The position numbers and the translations under genes were made by a program. Under the pieces are notes generated by a model. It searched no databases. It worked only from the letters and a program-made list of their open reading frames with translations, and was not told the origin of the DNA. A stretch of 64,000 bases of DNA, taken from contig NC_133648.1 in the NCBI RefSeq assembly GCF_009905375.1, positions 307,412,565 through 307,476,564 on the forward strand, read 5' to 3'. The stretch is from Apium graveolens. Lineage: Eukaryota > Streptophyta > Magnoliopsida > Apiales > Apiaceae. The first letter of the stretch is position 1; each line of letters begins with the position of its first letter. Positions 1 to 11,728 of this stretch are shown here, one piece after another.

Positions 1-789
1 CTCATACCCAACTCCCTTATCATTTCTCAAACTCTATTGCCTTTATATCCCTTTCCACTTCAGTTCCTTTTTATTTTCCTTTCTCTTATCATTATTTCAT
101 AAACCAATCACAATATAAGCATTGATTTCAAACATCCCATCATTCTGGATTCGTGTCCTCAGAACGAATCTTGACAAATTTTACAACTTAGATTCATAAT
201 TCATCATACTCGTCTGCCTTTGTTCTGCCTCTAAAGCTTTTACACTATCTCCTTATCTTTGGGAATTACTTTCCCGAAAACAATTGACTGAACTTAAATC
301 AGTTTATTCTAACCTCTGGCTCCGTGCCTTTCTTGGTCTTTCACCAGCAGGTGGCCTCTCTCTTAGGAGGGTAAGTGTCAAAAATAGTCTTTTGAGATTC
401 GTCAATCATTTAGAATCTCAAATGATTCCTATATTTCCTTTAGCCAGGCTCTTGCCTCGACTGGTCAACCTGTTCCTTGGAACTCTGAGAGCTTAGAGAC
501 TTACAGGTCCTGAAAGAATTTCCTATCGCATTGTTTCCTCAAGGTGGTGGTTGGGGATAATAGTCTAAGTTCTGTCTAGACAGGTCCATGAATTGCCGTA
601 TAGGAGTACCGTCTCAGGTCTCCTTTCCTTACTCGCCTTTCTGTTTCCTTAGTATGAAATGTTTCATCCTACTCCCCATAATTGGGGTCATCTTTTAATT
701 TAAAATCCTCATTTTCCACTCCATTATGTCATGGGTTCCTTCTATCTTGATGGTGACCTCCCTGACTATCACGTTCAGGGTTTGCTCTA
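1..789. other. degraded Gyp-1 interior, no feature recognised
   Basis: By position this stretch should hold the integrase core and the end of Gyp-1 pol on the minus strand. I could not align any frame convincingly to integrase. Short open frames occur but are T/C-rich and look random. It is decayed retrotransposon sequence with no gene I can support. Confidence 0.4.
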
Positions 790-905
790 AATCTTATTCC
801 TCAAACTATGGCTCTCATCTAAGTTCTCATCCTTACGCTCTTGAACTTTCGGAACCCAAATTCTATAGGAATACCTCATTATTCCCTTATCATCTTTCTC
901 GGTAT
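790..905 (-). pseudogene. integrase N-terminal fragment of Gyp-1
   Basis: A minus-strand frame reads about 37 residues containing GIMRYSYRIWVPKVQE followed by LDESHS. This has the form of the segment just before the integrase zinc finger of plant chromoviruses, where a line ending in RIWVP is followed by a conserved EAH/ESH stretch. The frame ends in a stop and the following HHCC residues are not found. It lies immediately downstream, in element orientation, of the RNase H remnant, which is the expected order. Certainly non-functional. Confidence 0.6.
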
Positions 906-964
906 TAATCTCATATTTATTTGTTGGCTCTCTGCCTTCATTCATCACCTTTTTCTAGCATAAT

Positions 965-1605
965 ATGCTCTTTTCCAATAATTCGGTCTCTATTGCAATC
1001 TCAAACAGCTTTTCGGTACCGGCTCCGGTTACCTTCACTACTATTTCCATTCTCTCAAAATCTCTTATCAATTCTCCCAAAGACATTATCATCTTGAGTC
1101 TCTCCTTTTTACTAAGGGTATCAGCCACCACATTGGCTTTCCCCGAATGATACAGAATCTCCCAATCATAATTCTTGATTAGCTCTAACCGCCTCCTCGG
1201 GCGTATGTTGAGCTCTCTCTACGGGAAAATGTACTAGAGTACTTATGGCTTAGGTAAATCTCGCACTTCTCTCCATACAAGTAGTGCCTCCAATCTTTAG
1301 GGCAAAACTATTGCCACGAGCCCAAGCTCATGGGTGGGGATATCGAATTTTAAATTCCCTTAATTGTCTTAACGCAGACGCGATTATCTTGCTGTGGTAT
1401 ATAAGAAGCACCCTAATTCCTTATGCGAAGCGTCACTTACAAATCACAAAATCTCCTTTTTCCCTCCAACAACGCCAACATAGGGGCCGTCACCAACCTT
1501 TGCTTCTGTTCTTAAAAGCTGTTCTCTCATTTCTCTGCCTATTCGAACTTCTCAGTCTTATGAGTAAGCCGCGTTAAAGGGGATACTATCTTTACAAACT
1601 TGAAC
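965..1605 (-). pseudogene. RT end and RNase H remnant of Gyp-1
   Basis: On the minus strand, pieces in different frames line up in the expected order. First comes PLTRLTHKTEKFE, the RT-RNase H connection. Next are RLVTAPMLALLEGK and a FALKI..T..ERSARF stretch from the RNase H core. Last comes the end motif DWEILYHSGKANVVADTLSK. These are standard landmarks of the Ty3-gypsy RNase H, which removes the RNA strand during reverse transcription. Several frameshifts and stops interrupt the domain, so it is dead. The YXDD-bearing part of RT is missing upstream because of the deletion between the PBS and this point. Confidence 0.75.
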
Positions 1606-1689
1606 GAACCTCTGGTAGTGACCGACCAATCCTACCTCTGGTAGTCGACCTAACCATGGTCATCAATTCATCAGTGGTCCTTTATTCAT

Positions 1690-1835
1690 TCTTGTCAGGA
1701 TCCTCCATGGGATCCTTCTCAGCAACTATCCCTTCTAGGACAACATCCTCAACTGCTACATTCTCAATATCAACATCATCCGGTCCTGCATTAGGACACT
1801 CTATCGGATCCATAATCCGATCTCCAATTAGTAAT
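1690..1835 (-). other. short acidic peptide frame near the Gyp-1 PBS
   Basis: A minus-strand frame encodes an acidic stretch rich in D, E, V and P (for example PDDVDIENVAVEDVVLEGI) that ends in a stop. Its place between the PBS and pol suggests a piece of the gag leader or gag N-terminus, but no gag motif is visible, so the identity is a guess from position only. Confidence 0.25.
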
Positions 1836-2058
1836 AAACATCATCGCGTTGTTGCTCCTCAACCTCAGGGTTCAGAGTCCCGCTACCATCTACGATAACG
1901 AACTACGCTTCTATCACGATATTTATAAGGGTTCCCATAAGGGTTTTAACTGTCAGTACTACGTTAAGTAGCCCGACTATGAACTTGGCAAGAGTTCTTA
2001 TTATCTTAGTTAACTTATTATCTTAACGTCCCATCATCTCTGAGGTTTATAACGCTTA

Positions 2059-2070
2059 GCTCTGATACCA
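2059..2070 (-). promoter_or_regulatory. primer binding site of Gyp-1 (tRNA-Met type)
   Basis: The minus strand reads TGGTATCAGAGC, the usual plant initiator-Met tRNA complement, four bases inside the LTR edge at 2075. It fixes the minus-strand orientation of Gyp-1 and the inner LTR boundary. Confidence 0.85.
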
Positions 2071-2074
2071 TTTC

Positions 2075-5000
2075 TGTAACACCCCCAAATCCGGGGTCGG
2101 GGATCTGGGTTGTCACGAGTTCCATTTCCCTTAATAACACCCAATCTTAATAAATAATCAACTACTCTGTACTGTGACCCCACAATAAACACACACACCA
2201 CAAGTTATAGTCTCAGAGATGAATATCCAAAAATAATCACAAGTCATTTTATTCCACAATTATATGCCAATACACCTTAAACAGGTTTCTGAATAAATTT
2301 ACATTTCTTTGCCATTATTACAATTCATAAATATACATAATCTGATACATCAAAAGTTGAAAGCCTAGCCTATTGGTAGTTCCTACCTCAGCTACAGCGA
2401 CATCAATGCCTATAGGAAACTGCGGAACGTTTCCTATCCGCTCGCGAATTGGGAGCTTGGTCCTGTTCATCTTGTCTATCTGATGTTGTGTGATGAAAGA
2501 AGAAAGCAAGGGTGAGCAGCAAGCCCATCAAAATAATATGTATAATGATTAACAATATATGAGCCTTCTCATAGTACTCATGAAGGTCTTGGTCAAAAGA
2601 AATGAACCAAGATGATATCTTAATGCGATGAAGTCGCAAAATATTCAGTATATATATATACATATATACTTTTCAAAATATTGGAAGTCCTCTTCCATGC
2701 ATAATACACACAGAGTTCCAGTGTATAACTGTATAAAAATATCGTTGCAAGGTGATCTCATATATCTAACCTTGTCTCAACATTTTTCTGAAAATCTTTG
2801 TCATGCATAAGATAATCATTTACTAGATATAAGTTTAAAAGATGAAGTTACAAGATACTCCAATATACTTATATCTTTTCCAAATACTACTTGAACTACC
2901 ACCATTCAAGTTATAATTAGTTTCCAAAGTTCATCACATAGATGAGACTACAAGACCAGATTTGAATAGATTAAATCTTTAAAATATCATCAAAATAAAA
3001 TGAAGTTACGAGATACTTCATTTGATGCAAACATCATTTTGAAAACTCGACCCTGCCAACACTCAACAATCGCCCAACCGTAGCCTTTCTATCGAAGTGC
3101 TCTGGGTAGTGTTGCAGAAATATCCAATTGGATGATGAACTCATTACGGGAGTTTGCCGCGCCAGGAAGACCACTTACGATGATCAGTCGTAGTAGTGCA
3201 ACCCCACCATTTTCTACATGTAGAGGAGAACCTGTCGGATTTACTTGTCAACCGAACACTGAACTCCTAAGGAATGGACCGCCTTAGCGGAACTTCCAGG
3301 CCATTTGGGCCAATATAATAAGGCTGGGCCGGCGCCACTCGACCACTTACGCCACTCCTAGTTCAGATGAAATCCATGACTCTGAAACGTAAAGCTCGTT
3401 CCCCCTTTCCCCAAGTAGAAACTTGTTGATACGGCTCCACCAAGAAATTGTATCTAGTTGGAAAGGAGAACTCACCGATATTTCCCAGGCGATGCCTGTT
3501 AATGGATTAACTTGTTCCAAGAATTTTACTTCCCGAGTGTTGGGTAAGTAATCGATTCATTTAACAAAACAACAACCTTGTTGCGAATATAAAACACACC
3601 ACAGAGCCGGATCCCTCAGGTTTTGAGCGAGTATTTAAATCTCCTTCGAAAGGAGGATCTTAAATATAAAAATGAGTTTTGGGATCCGCTCTAACTTTTA
3701 AAAATCATTTTGAAGACTCGCAAAACATTTTTAAGAATGTTTGGAGTGATGCTGATTTAACAAAATAAATCAGTCCCAATATATTAGAAAATATCTGAAT
3801 ATTATTATTTAAATAATATTTCCATAAAGAATAATCTTTATAAAAATAATTGAAGTAGAAGTTTTGAAACTTATTCTTGAAATGAATATTAAATATCCAA
3901 AGATATACCTATACGAAAGTACTATCTTTATTTGAATAATCAAAAGTGAGTTTGATTATCGACACCTTATTCTTTAATAAAATAAAGAATATATCTCAGC
4001 AAATAATCGGAGTCATAGATCCTCAAATGAATATTCAAATAATATTCAATAAATAAAATAAGCTGAGTCATAAGCCCTCGAATGAATATTCGAAACAATA
4101 TTCAATAAATAAATAAGCTGAGTCATAATCCCTCGAATGAATATTCGAAATAATATTCATTAAATAATAAGCTGAGTCATAAGCCCTCGAATGAATATTA
4201 TAAATAATATTCATTAAATAAAATAAAGGAGTCATACATCCTCAAATGAATATCCAAGTAATATTCAATAAATAATGTAAAGGAGTCATAAGTCCTCGAA
4301 TGAATATTCAAGATAATATTCATTAATAAAATAAAGTTATAGAATAAACCTTATTCGATTAATAGTTTTGAAAACTATAACCATATATATATATATAAAA
4401 TCTACTCGGGATCCTCGACTCCCGGTTTTAGAAAATGTTTTCACCTTTGGGTCCCTATACTAAGGGTATATGCAAATTACCGCTATTCTCTAGCATAGGT
4501 ATTATCAACTGAACCAACAGATATATATGGCAAGAATACGAAACAGGCATGCATATATATACCATATCAGCATGCTTCAATATATCGCAAAATTTGCTAA
4601 TTAACCAACATGCATCTATCACAAGATAATGCATATACATATATACATCACAACAATAGTATAACGGGTAGAAAACTTGCCTGAGCGACTGGGGGTTACG
4701 AATGGCTCGGGACGAGTCTGGTAACCTATAATCAACAAGTAAGTTGGAATTAAACCAAAGTCACTTGTAAATCTATACTCTTACCAACTCAGACTCTAAC
4801 GCTCGTTTTGCGCTTACTGATTCGCTTAAGTCACTCGGGTACCCTCGGCTCCACCATTTTTAATAATTTAACCTTTACGAGTTTTAAAGCGATTCCTTCG
4901 CGAGTGTCTTACCAACTGCCTAACACACTTACCATAAATGTTTCATACATTAATTAACCCTTTTTGGTCTTTAACCTATGTTTCAAAGTAAGGCGAGGGG

Positions 5001-6478
5001 AAAAGTTTCGTTCGCGAAACGCCGTTACTTGAAACGGTCGTTTCTCCTAAACCGTGCATCGGAATCGAAAGAACTACATATCAAAACGAAGCTCATAACA
5101 TGAGCTACCTAAACATGGCAGTGGTCATAATCTAGCAGGGGGTTCTCGGGTCCTAATGTTATGCACAAAAACAGTCTAAAGAAAATCGGACATTACGACG
5201 GCTATGTTTACGTGATTTCCCAAATTTGAACCATTCAAAACCAACCACAATTCAACCCCAAATCAATCATACAACCAACATCCATCCAAACCACATCATA
5301 ACAGCCCCAACAATCCACATTAACCATTTATACTTATTCCCCACATGAACTAAAAGCTTTACTTAGGTTCTTTAACTAATTATCAAGATTTACAACTCCA
5401 ACAATACCACAAAACCAACTAATCTCTACAACTCAACCAAACTTCAAACAATCAAGCATCATGCTTCACATATACTATATCAAACATATTCAATCCTAAT
5501 TACTCAAAACTAAAGCTAGGGTTTGTAGTTTATACCTTCCTTGGAGAGTGGAGAATCAAGGGAATGGCTTGGAATCACCCTTAAAGTCCTTATCCAAGCT
5601 TAATCTAAACAAAACTTCAAGAACACAAATTTTAGTTCTTGAAAAACACTATTCACCATCTTCTTTCATGATTTATAGAAAAAGATTGGCTTGGAATTAG
5701 AAGCTTAAACTTATAGGGAGTATGTAACTATCCATGGGGAAGCTTATATAATTACCTTGCTAAATAGTAAGTGGTGGAGCTTGGATCTTCAATTTTTAAG
5801 AAATGGGCCGAGAGCTAGCTTGGGAAGAAAGAGATTTTTGTGTTTTGTTTGATGAAAAATGAAATGTTTGCTTGGTTAGTTGATTTTTGTGTTGTTTTTA
5901 GTTAATTACCTTGTTGCCCTTGAGTTTGTGTGGTTAAAAAGTCACCACATCTCCTTCCTTCCCATGTCATGCTTGTGTCATCCTCATGATGTCATCCTCC
6001 CCTCCTTGTCCTCTTCTCATTGGTTGGGTGACATCATCCTCTCTAATCCCTTTGATTAACTTCCTAATTGTTTGCCTAATGACCGCTGATCTGTTATACA
6101 GTTCGCTTAACTTTCGTTTTCGTTTATCGTTTGAGGGATCATACCCGGGATCTTATTACTTAGGTTCCCTTAACCTTTCTCAATATATTGTATTCCTTTT
6201 ATGATCCTCTCTTATAATCCTTTAATTTAAATCCTTTTTATCCTGTTACCTTATACTCAATTCTTTCCGTATCTATTGGATTTCCGGGAAAAATCAAAGT
6301 GTTCGGAATTGGATTCTGACGATCTTTACATACACTTATATAGCACATAGAGTACTAATAATATCCCATAAGATCAATAACAGAACCCCTACATAGCGTG
6401 GCATGAAAATTTTTCTCATTCAGCAAAAACACTATTCATAAGGGTTTCAAAAATTTTCCAAAAATTGGGGTTATTACA
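2075..6478 (-). repeat. 5' LTR of Gyp-1, 4.4 kb
   Basis: In element orientation the LTR starts TGTAATAACCCC at 6478 and ends GGGGGTGTTACA at 2075, giving matching TG...CA ends with a short imperfect terminal inverted repeat. The PBS follows directly, confirming the inner edge. At 4404 bases it is long for an LTR, though long LTRs are usual in the Tekay/Del group. It contains no ORF of note, an AT-rich tandem array (4010-4335), and on the minus strand a TATATAAG-like box near 6340 that may or may not be the promoter. The partner LTR is outside the window, so its age cannot be estimated. Confidence 0.85.
4010..4335. repeat. tandem array of about 55-bp units inside the Gyp-1 LTR
   Basis: Six imperfect units, each opening GAGTCATA..CCTC(A/G)AATGAATAT and closing with an AATATTCA(A/T)..AAATAA run, follow one another. 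Units differ by substitutions and small indels, so the array is not new. It lies in the middle of the long LTR. No coding potential. Confidence 0.8.
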
Positions 6479-7776
6479 ACTATGATGAGACTTTTGCTCC
6501 TGTTGCAAGACTAGAAGCAATAAGAATTTTTCTGGCATTTGCTGCACACTCAAATTTTAAGGTGTATCAAATGGATGTCAAAAGTGCTTTTCTTAATGGT
6601 GAACTAGAAGAAGAAGTTTTTGTGCAACAGCCACCTGACTTTGAATATCCAGAATTCCCTAACTTTTTTTACAAATTACTCAAGGCTCTATATGGACTGA
6701 AACAGGCACCTAGAGCCTGGTATGACACACTATCAGAATTTTTACTCAAACATGGTTTTACCAGAGGTACTATTGATAAGACTCTCTTCTACAAGAAGCA
6801 TGATGAAGATATGATCCTAGTTCAAATCTATGTGGATGATATCATCTTTGGATCTACAAATGAAAAGCTTTGTCAAAGATTCTCTAGGCCAATGCAGAAT
6901 GAGTATGAAATGAGCATGATGGGAGAATTGAGTTACTTCCTTGGCCTTCAAGTTAGTCAAAGAAGTGATGGTATTTTTATCAGCCAAACCAAATATGTGA
7001 ATGACTTATTGAAGAAATTTGGTATGGTGGATAGCTCACCTGCATCTACACCAATGTCTACTGCAACCAAGTTGGATGAAGACAAGAAAGGCAAAAGTGT
7101 GGATATTAGAAGCTACAGAGGAATGATTGGTTCATTGCTCTATTTGACTGCTAGTAGACCAGACATCATGTTTGCTACTTGTCTATGTGCCAGATTTCAG
7201 GCCAATCCAAAGGAATCACATTTGATGGCTGTAAAAAGGATTTTCAGATACTCAAAGGGAACATCAAACTTGGGATTATGGTATCCTAAGGAAACTGGTT
7301 TTGAAGCTGTTGGATACACATATGCAGATTTTGCTGGTTGCAGGGTTGATAGGAAAAGTACTAGTGGAAGCTGTCAATTTCTTGGTCAAAGACTTGTGTC
7401 CTGATATAGTAAGAAACAACAATCTGTGTCAACTTTCACAGCTGAGGCTGAATATATAGCTGCTGGAAGTTGTTGTGCTCAAGTGCTTTGGATTAGAAAT
7501 CAGCTAATGGACTATGGTCTAGTGTTACATAAAATTTCTATTATGTGTGACAAAACTAGTGCCATATCTATAGTAACTAATCCAGTTAATCATTCTAGAA
7601 CAAAACACATTGATGTTAGGTACCATTTTATCAGGGAACATGGTACAAATGGTACCATTGAGCTCATTTTTGTTCCAACAGAAAAACAATTAGCTGACAT
7701 TTTTACTAAACCTTTGGATGAAGCAACCTTAACTAGACTTGTGAGTGAACTTGGAATGCTCAATTCTTCATCCTAA
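6479..7776 (+). pseudogene. copia RT and RNase H of Cop-A, truncated
   Basis: The reading frame starts mid-RT at 6479 ([16 protein letters not shown]), exactly where Gyp-1 ends. It continues through [29 protein letters not shown] and the catalytic YVDDIIFGS, and then RNase H with ADFAGCRVDRKST, TAEAEYIAAG, NPVNHSRTKHIDVRYHFIRE and QLADIFTKPLDEAT. This is the normal copia order, with RT copying RNA into DNA and RNase H clearing the template. A TGA at 7402-7404 stands where copia elements have Trp (SWYSKKQ region), so the frame is cut 124 codons before its end at 7776. The N-terminal part of RT, integrase, protease and gag are not in the window. Non-functional. Confidence 0.9.
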
Positions 7777-8867
7777 GGCAAGAACTCAGCTAATGTTTTG
7801 CAGCAGATTAATTTCTAATAAATCAACCTAGTTTGATTTAATTGGAAATTAACTGAAATATGAATTATAAATATTTCAGAATCTCTGTATATTTATTTTT
7901 CTTTAAAAACTCAAAAAAAAATTATTAATTAACTTAGAATATTTCAAATTCTAAGTAAACTACTTAGTTGTTAATTTACATCTTTGATGTGTAAAATTAA
8001 CACAAGGCAGAAAAACAGCACTCAAAAGTATAGAGAACTGAGTTCTCGATAAGTCAAAATGACTTATCAACAAGTCATTTTAGAGTTCTCGAGTGAGTCC
8101 TCGATAAGTCTATTTACAGACTTCTGAAAATGACCTCTTGATAAGCTCTATTATGACATATCGATAAGACCATGTAGAGTTCTCTAATAATGTAAATTCA
8201 CAGAGTTCTCGATAAGGATATTCTAAGACTTATCAATAACTCAGAACTAACTGCTTAGTTGTTAATTTACATGTTTAATGTGTAAAATTAACACAAGGCA
8301 GAAAAACAGCACTCAAAAGTATAGAGAACTGAGTTCTCGAGAAGTCAAAATGACTTATCGACAAGTCATTTTAGAGTTCTCGAGTGAGTCCTCGATAAGT
8401 CTATTTACAGACTTCTCGAATGAGAGCTTATCAAGAGGTCATTCGAGAAGTCTATAAATAGACTTATCGAGGACTCACTCGAGAACTCTAAAATGACTTG
8501 TCGATAATTCATTTTGACTTATCGAGAACTCAGTTCTCTATACTTTTGAGTGCTGTTTTTCTGCCTTGTGTTAATTTTACACATTAAAGATGTAAATTAA
8601 CAACTAAGCAGTTTACTTAGAATTTGAAATATTCTAAGTTAATTAATAATTTTTTTTTGAGTTTTTAAAGAAAAATAAATATACAGAGATTCTAAAATAT
8701 TTATAATTTATATTTCAGTTAATTTCTAATTAAATCAAACTAGGTTGATTTATTAGAAATTAATCTGCTGCAAAACATTAGCTGAGTTCTTGCCTTAGGA
8801 TGAAGAATTGAGCATTCTAATTTCACTCACAAGTCTAGTGAAGGTTGCTTCATCCAAAGGTTTAGTA
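7704..8867. repeat. 445-bp inverted repeat spanning the Cop-A pol end and spacer
   Basis: Bases 7704-8148 recur in reverse complement at 8424-8867, separated by 275 bases. The arms include the last codons of RNase H (from TKPLDEA onward), the stop region, the AT-rich post-pol segment and one spacer repeat unit. The match is near-complete by eye with scattered differences. Because the right arm carries an antisense copy of coding sequence, this is a rearranged copy and not an ancestral part of the element. Confidence 0.85.
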
Positions 8868-9325
8868 GTTAATTTACATCTTTAATGTGTAAAATTAACA
8901 CAAGGCAGAAAAACAGCACTCAAAAGTATAGAGAACTGAGTTCTCGATAAGTCAAAATGACTTATCGACAAGTCATTTTAGAGTTCTCGAGTGAGTCCTC
9001 GATAAGTCTATTTACAGACTTCTCGAATGACCTCTTGATAAGCTTGTTAATTTACATCTTTAATGTGTAAAATTAACACAAGGCAGAAAAACAGCACTCA
9101 AAAGTATAGAGAACCGAGTTCTCGATAAGTCAAAATGACTTATCGACAAGTTATTTTAGAGTTCTCGAGTGAGTCCTCGATAAGTCTATTTACAGACTTC
9201 TCGAATGACCTCTCGATAAGCTCTATTATGACATATCGATAAGACCATGTAGAGTTCTCTAATAAGGTAAATTCACAGAGTTCTCGACTAGGATATTCTA
9301 AGACTTATCAATAACTCAGAACTAA
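7968..9325. repeat. spacer repeat units of Cop-A
   Basis: A unit beginning TTGTTAATTTACATCTTTAA and running through AACACAAGGCAGAAAAACAG into a series of TCTCGATAAGTC / GACTTATCGA words occurs at about 7968-8252, 8259-8423, 8868-9043 and 9044-9325 on the plus strand, and once inverted (about 8424-8600). Two copies (7968 and 9044) are full length at about 285 bases; the others are shorter. The region has no ORF and separates pol from the env-like ORF. Confidence 0.8.
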
Positions 9326-9646
9326 AATAATTTAATTCAATGAATAATTTTTGACAAATACTTTTGGAAAATTTATTCTGATTTCAATTTGATTCAATTC
9401 AAAAAAATTAGAATTATGTTAGTCCATTTTCGGATAAACTGGGTATTTATCAGAGTTCTCGATAAGTCATCTTTGACTTCTCGATAAGTTACTTTTTCTA
9501 TAAATACCCAGACTTCTCGATACACACACTGCACTTACACCTTCTCGAGATCTCAAGTGACCTAGCTTTCAGACAAAAGGTGATTTCTCTCTCGTTTTTA
9601 CTCCTTTCTCAAAACTTTCTCTTACCCACTACTTCTAAACACTACA
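9326..9646 (+). other. leader of the Cop-A env-like ORF
   Basis: This is an AT-rich stretch that still carries TCTCGATAAGTC words, then a TATA box (9499), then a pyrimidine-rich leader (CTTTCTCAAAACTTTCTCTT region) running into the ATG at 9647. No ORF is present. Confidence 0.6.
9499..9506 (+). promoter_or_regulatory. TATA box upstream of the Cop-A env-like ORF
   Basis: TATAAATA lies 148 bases before the ATG at 9647 and is followed by a C/T-rich leader like plant 5' untranslated sequence. Comparable boxes precede the extra ORFs of Cop-B and Ath-1, which makes chance less likely. Promoter activity is inferred. Confidence 0.5.
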
Positions 9647-11728
9647 ATGGCACAAAACATTGTTAGAGCTATCATTCCAGGGAAGGGAACTAACTTTATT
9701 GCTTTTCTTGATGCTAACCAAGCCCCTGATAGTTTCAAGGGGTTTGTGAAGTTTCTTTCTGAATCCTACATTGCAGGTGCTTTAACTGCAAGTCCTGTGC
9801 TGTATTTGGACATTCTTCATGAATTTTGGACATCAGCTATAACTAGGACAGTTGTTCTAAAGAATGTCACTTCTATGGTGGTCACATGCACAATTGGAGG
9901 CCAGGAAATTGAGTTTTCAGCTGCTGATGTGAATACAACCCTGGGATTGCCAACTGAAAATTATGGACAGATGCCAACTGCAAATGAGTTGAGTGAATTC
10001 ATGGACTTCATTAACTACAGTGGCTCAATCAACTTGGCAAGCCTGAACAGAACAAACCTTAGGAAGGAATGGTCCTTTGTCTTTGACTCTGTCGTGAGGG
10101 CTTTCACTTGCAGAAAAACTGGCTTTGACAACATCTCAAGTGTGGTGTAGAAGCCGGTATTCTCAATAGCTCACAACAGGCATCTGAATGTTGGAGGTCT
10201 AATTCTGGAGGAGCTGGCTACCAGGCGTACTATGCCTTTGAAGAATAAAGGTAAAGAAATCTTTTTGCCAAGGTTTATTATGTCTACTTTAGCTCATAAA
10301 GTCAATGACATACATTTGTTAGCTGGTATTGATAGTAGTAGAATTGGCAATTGCAAGCAAGTGTCCAAAATTATATTTGGCTCATTTACTTCAAAAAATA
10401 AGGTGAATGTAAGTTTCAGAATCACTCCATTTATGTTGGAGAGGTTCAGGAGTTATCCTTACCCTATGCCAGACATGAGGGCTCCTAAATTTGCTAGTTC
10501 AGCTATGGTTACTGAGCTTGTGGAAGCACAAACAGAGGCACACCAACAGGGACCTTCCAAGGCTGCGGCCCCTTCTTCTAAACCACTAGATGTTAGCAAA
10601 CCAACCACTTTAGTCTCTCAAAAGACTGAAGTGAGTAAAAAGAAGAGAAAGGAACCTACCCTTGCTGTTGTAAATGAGCGTGAAACAATACTTACTGAAC
10701 TAGAGTCACCCTTGGTCAAGAGACCAAAGAAGAGTAAATTACCTGAGCTGACCACTCAAAACACCTCTATGTCCTCCCAAAAGGGCACAGTTGAACAAAT
10801 GGGGAGTAAACAGTTACTAGATGCATCCTCTCAATAGGGTGTATCTATTGAAAAGAGCATTCACCCCAGTGCATCCTTTACTGAGTCAGCACCACCTGCA
10901 CCTAAAGTGTATGGTAGAAGATATAAGGATGGCACATACAGTGATAGCACATCACTTGAACCTCCCTCATCCATTCCGGGGGAGCTGCCAACACTCACAA
11001 CTGAACAAACTTCTCTAATCTCCCAAATTTCTTCATCATATAGAGCACTTGAATCTGATTCCCAAGTGCACCAACACTCAAGTGACATGGTTCATGACAC
11101 TGTGTTCACCACCCAGAATCAACATCTAGATGGTGAGAGACTACTGGCTGGGGTAGATCTTGATGACACCATCACAAACATGGGGGTTTCATCATTTTTT
11201 ACTGAAGACCCCATGGTCACTTTTGCACCTTCATGTGCACAATCACCTTTACAGATGAATAGGTTTGAGGGTAGTACTCCTGAGGGGGAGCTATCTAAAT
11301 CCTCTCCAATTCAATTGGAGGTTCTTCTAGAAAGAACAACTCCCCTCACAACCCTAGCTGAAATTGCCTTCACAGTTGCAGCTAGGAGTACAATTGCCAA
11401 TGATTCTGTTATGGGAGAGGCAAGTTCATCACATTTCTGTGACAGTGCTCTGCAAGGTGCACAAAGGTTTGAGGCTGGTGTACATGACAGTAACCCAATC
11501 AAGTCCTCTCCAATTCCAATGGAGGTTCTCACTACAATTGGAGGACAACACACTTGCACAACCACAGAGCAATCTGTGAGTCAAACTGTGACCCCGGTCA
11601 TAGATGCTTATGCATTTTTTTCTGGTGAAATGAGTATGATTAGCCCTATATGGTTTTCCTCTAATCATATGATCACAGATTACCTCCTCTCAGCCACCTC
11701 TTATTTCTGTAGGTCAAACAACATTTGA
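9647..11728 (+). pseudogene. env-like extra ORF of Cop-A
   Basis: Translation from ACAATGGCA at 9647 gives one frame of about 690 codons interrupted by two TAG stops (10148-10150 and 10835-10837). The N-terminal 300 residues resemble the start of the Cop-B ORF at 30725, sharing LRKEWSF followed by a V..F...K...D pattern, a form often annotated as a plant transposon protein of unknown role. The remainder is low-complexity, rich in S, T, P and E, with a basic K/R patch (SKKKRKEP) that could act in nuclear entry. I see no signal peptide and no clear membrane segment. SIRE elements are known for an ORF here, called envelope-like; its function is unproven. After 11728 related peptides continue in another frame, so a frameshift also ended the ORF. 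Confidence 0.7.

Larger units (their letters stand above)
1..6478 (-). mobile_element. Gyp-1: Ty3-gypsy retrotransposon, Tekay/Del-like, decayed 5' part
   Basis: Read on the minus strand, the element runs LTR (6478 to 2075), a tRNA-Met-type primer binding site (2070 to 2059), then scraps of a gypsy polyprotein in the order RT end, RNase H, integrase start, before leaving the window at base 1. Only about 470 bases separate the PBS from the RT/RNase H junction, so most of gag, protease and RT has been deleted. The upper edge lies directly against the RT of a copia element whose reading frame resumes at 6479, so Gyp-1 inserted into that copia element. The other LTR and the second target-site copy are outside the window. 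Assignment to Tekay/Del rests on the RNase H and integrase peptides and the LTR termini, and is an inference. Confidence 0.75.

Noticed and set aside
2059..2070. TGGTATCAGAGC motifs as tRNA gene fragments (also 13499, 61023, 61488)
   Set aside because: Each sits beside an LTR edge as a primer site, and no A box, B box or cloverleaf is present.
4010..4335. Regular repeats that could be taken for a CRISPR array
   Set aside because: Units are contiguous, imperfect and AT-rich without unique spacers, in a plant retrotransposon LTR.
9647..11728. A true retroviral envelope in the SIRE extra ORFs
   Set aside because: No signal peptide, cleavage site, fusion peptide or membrane anchor can be seen; 'env-like' is kept only as a positional label.
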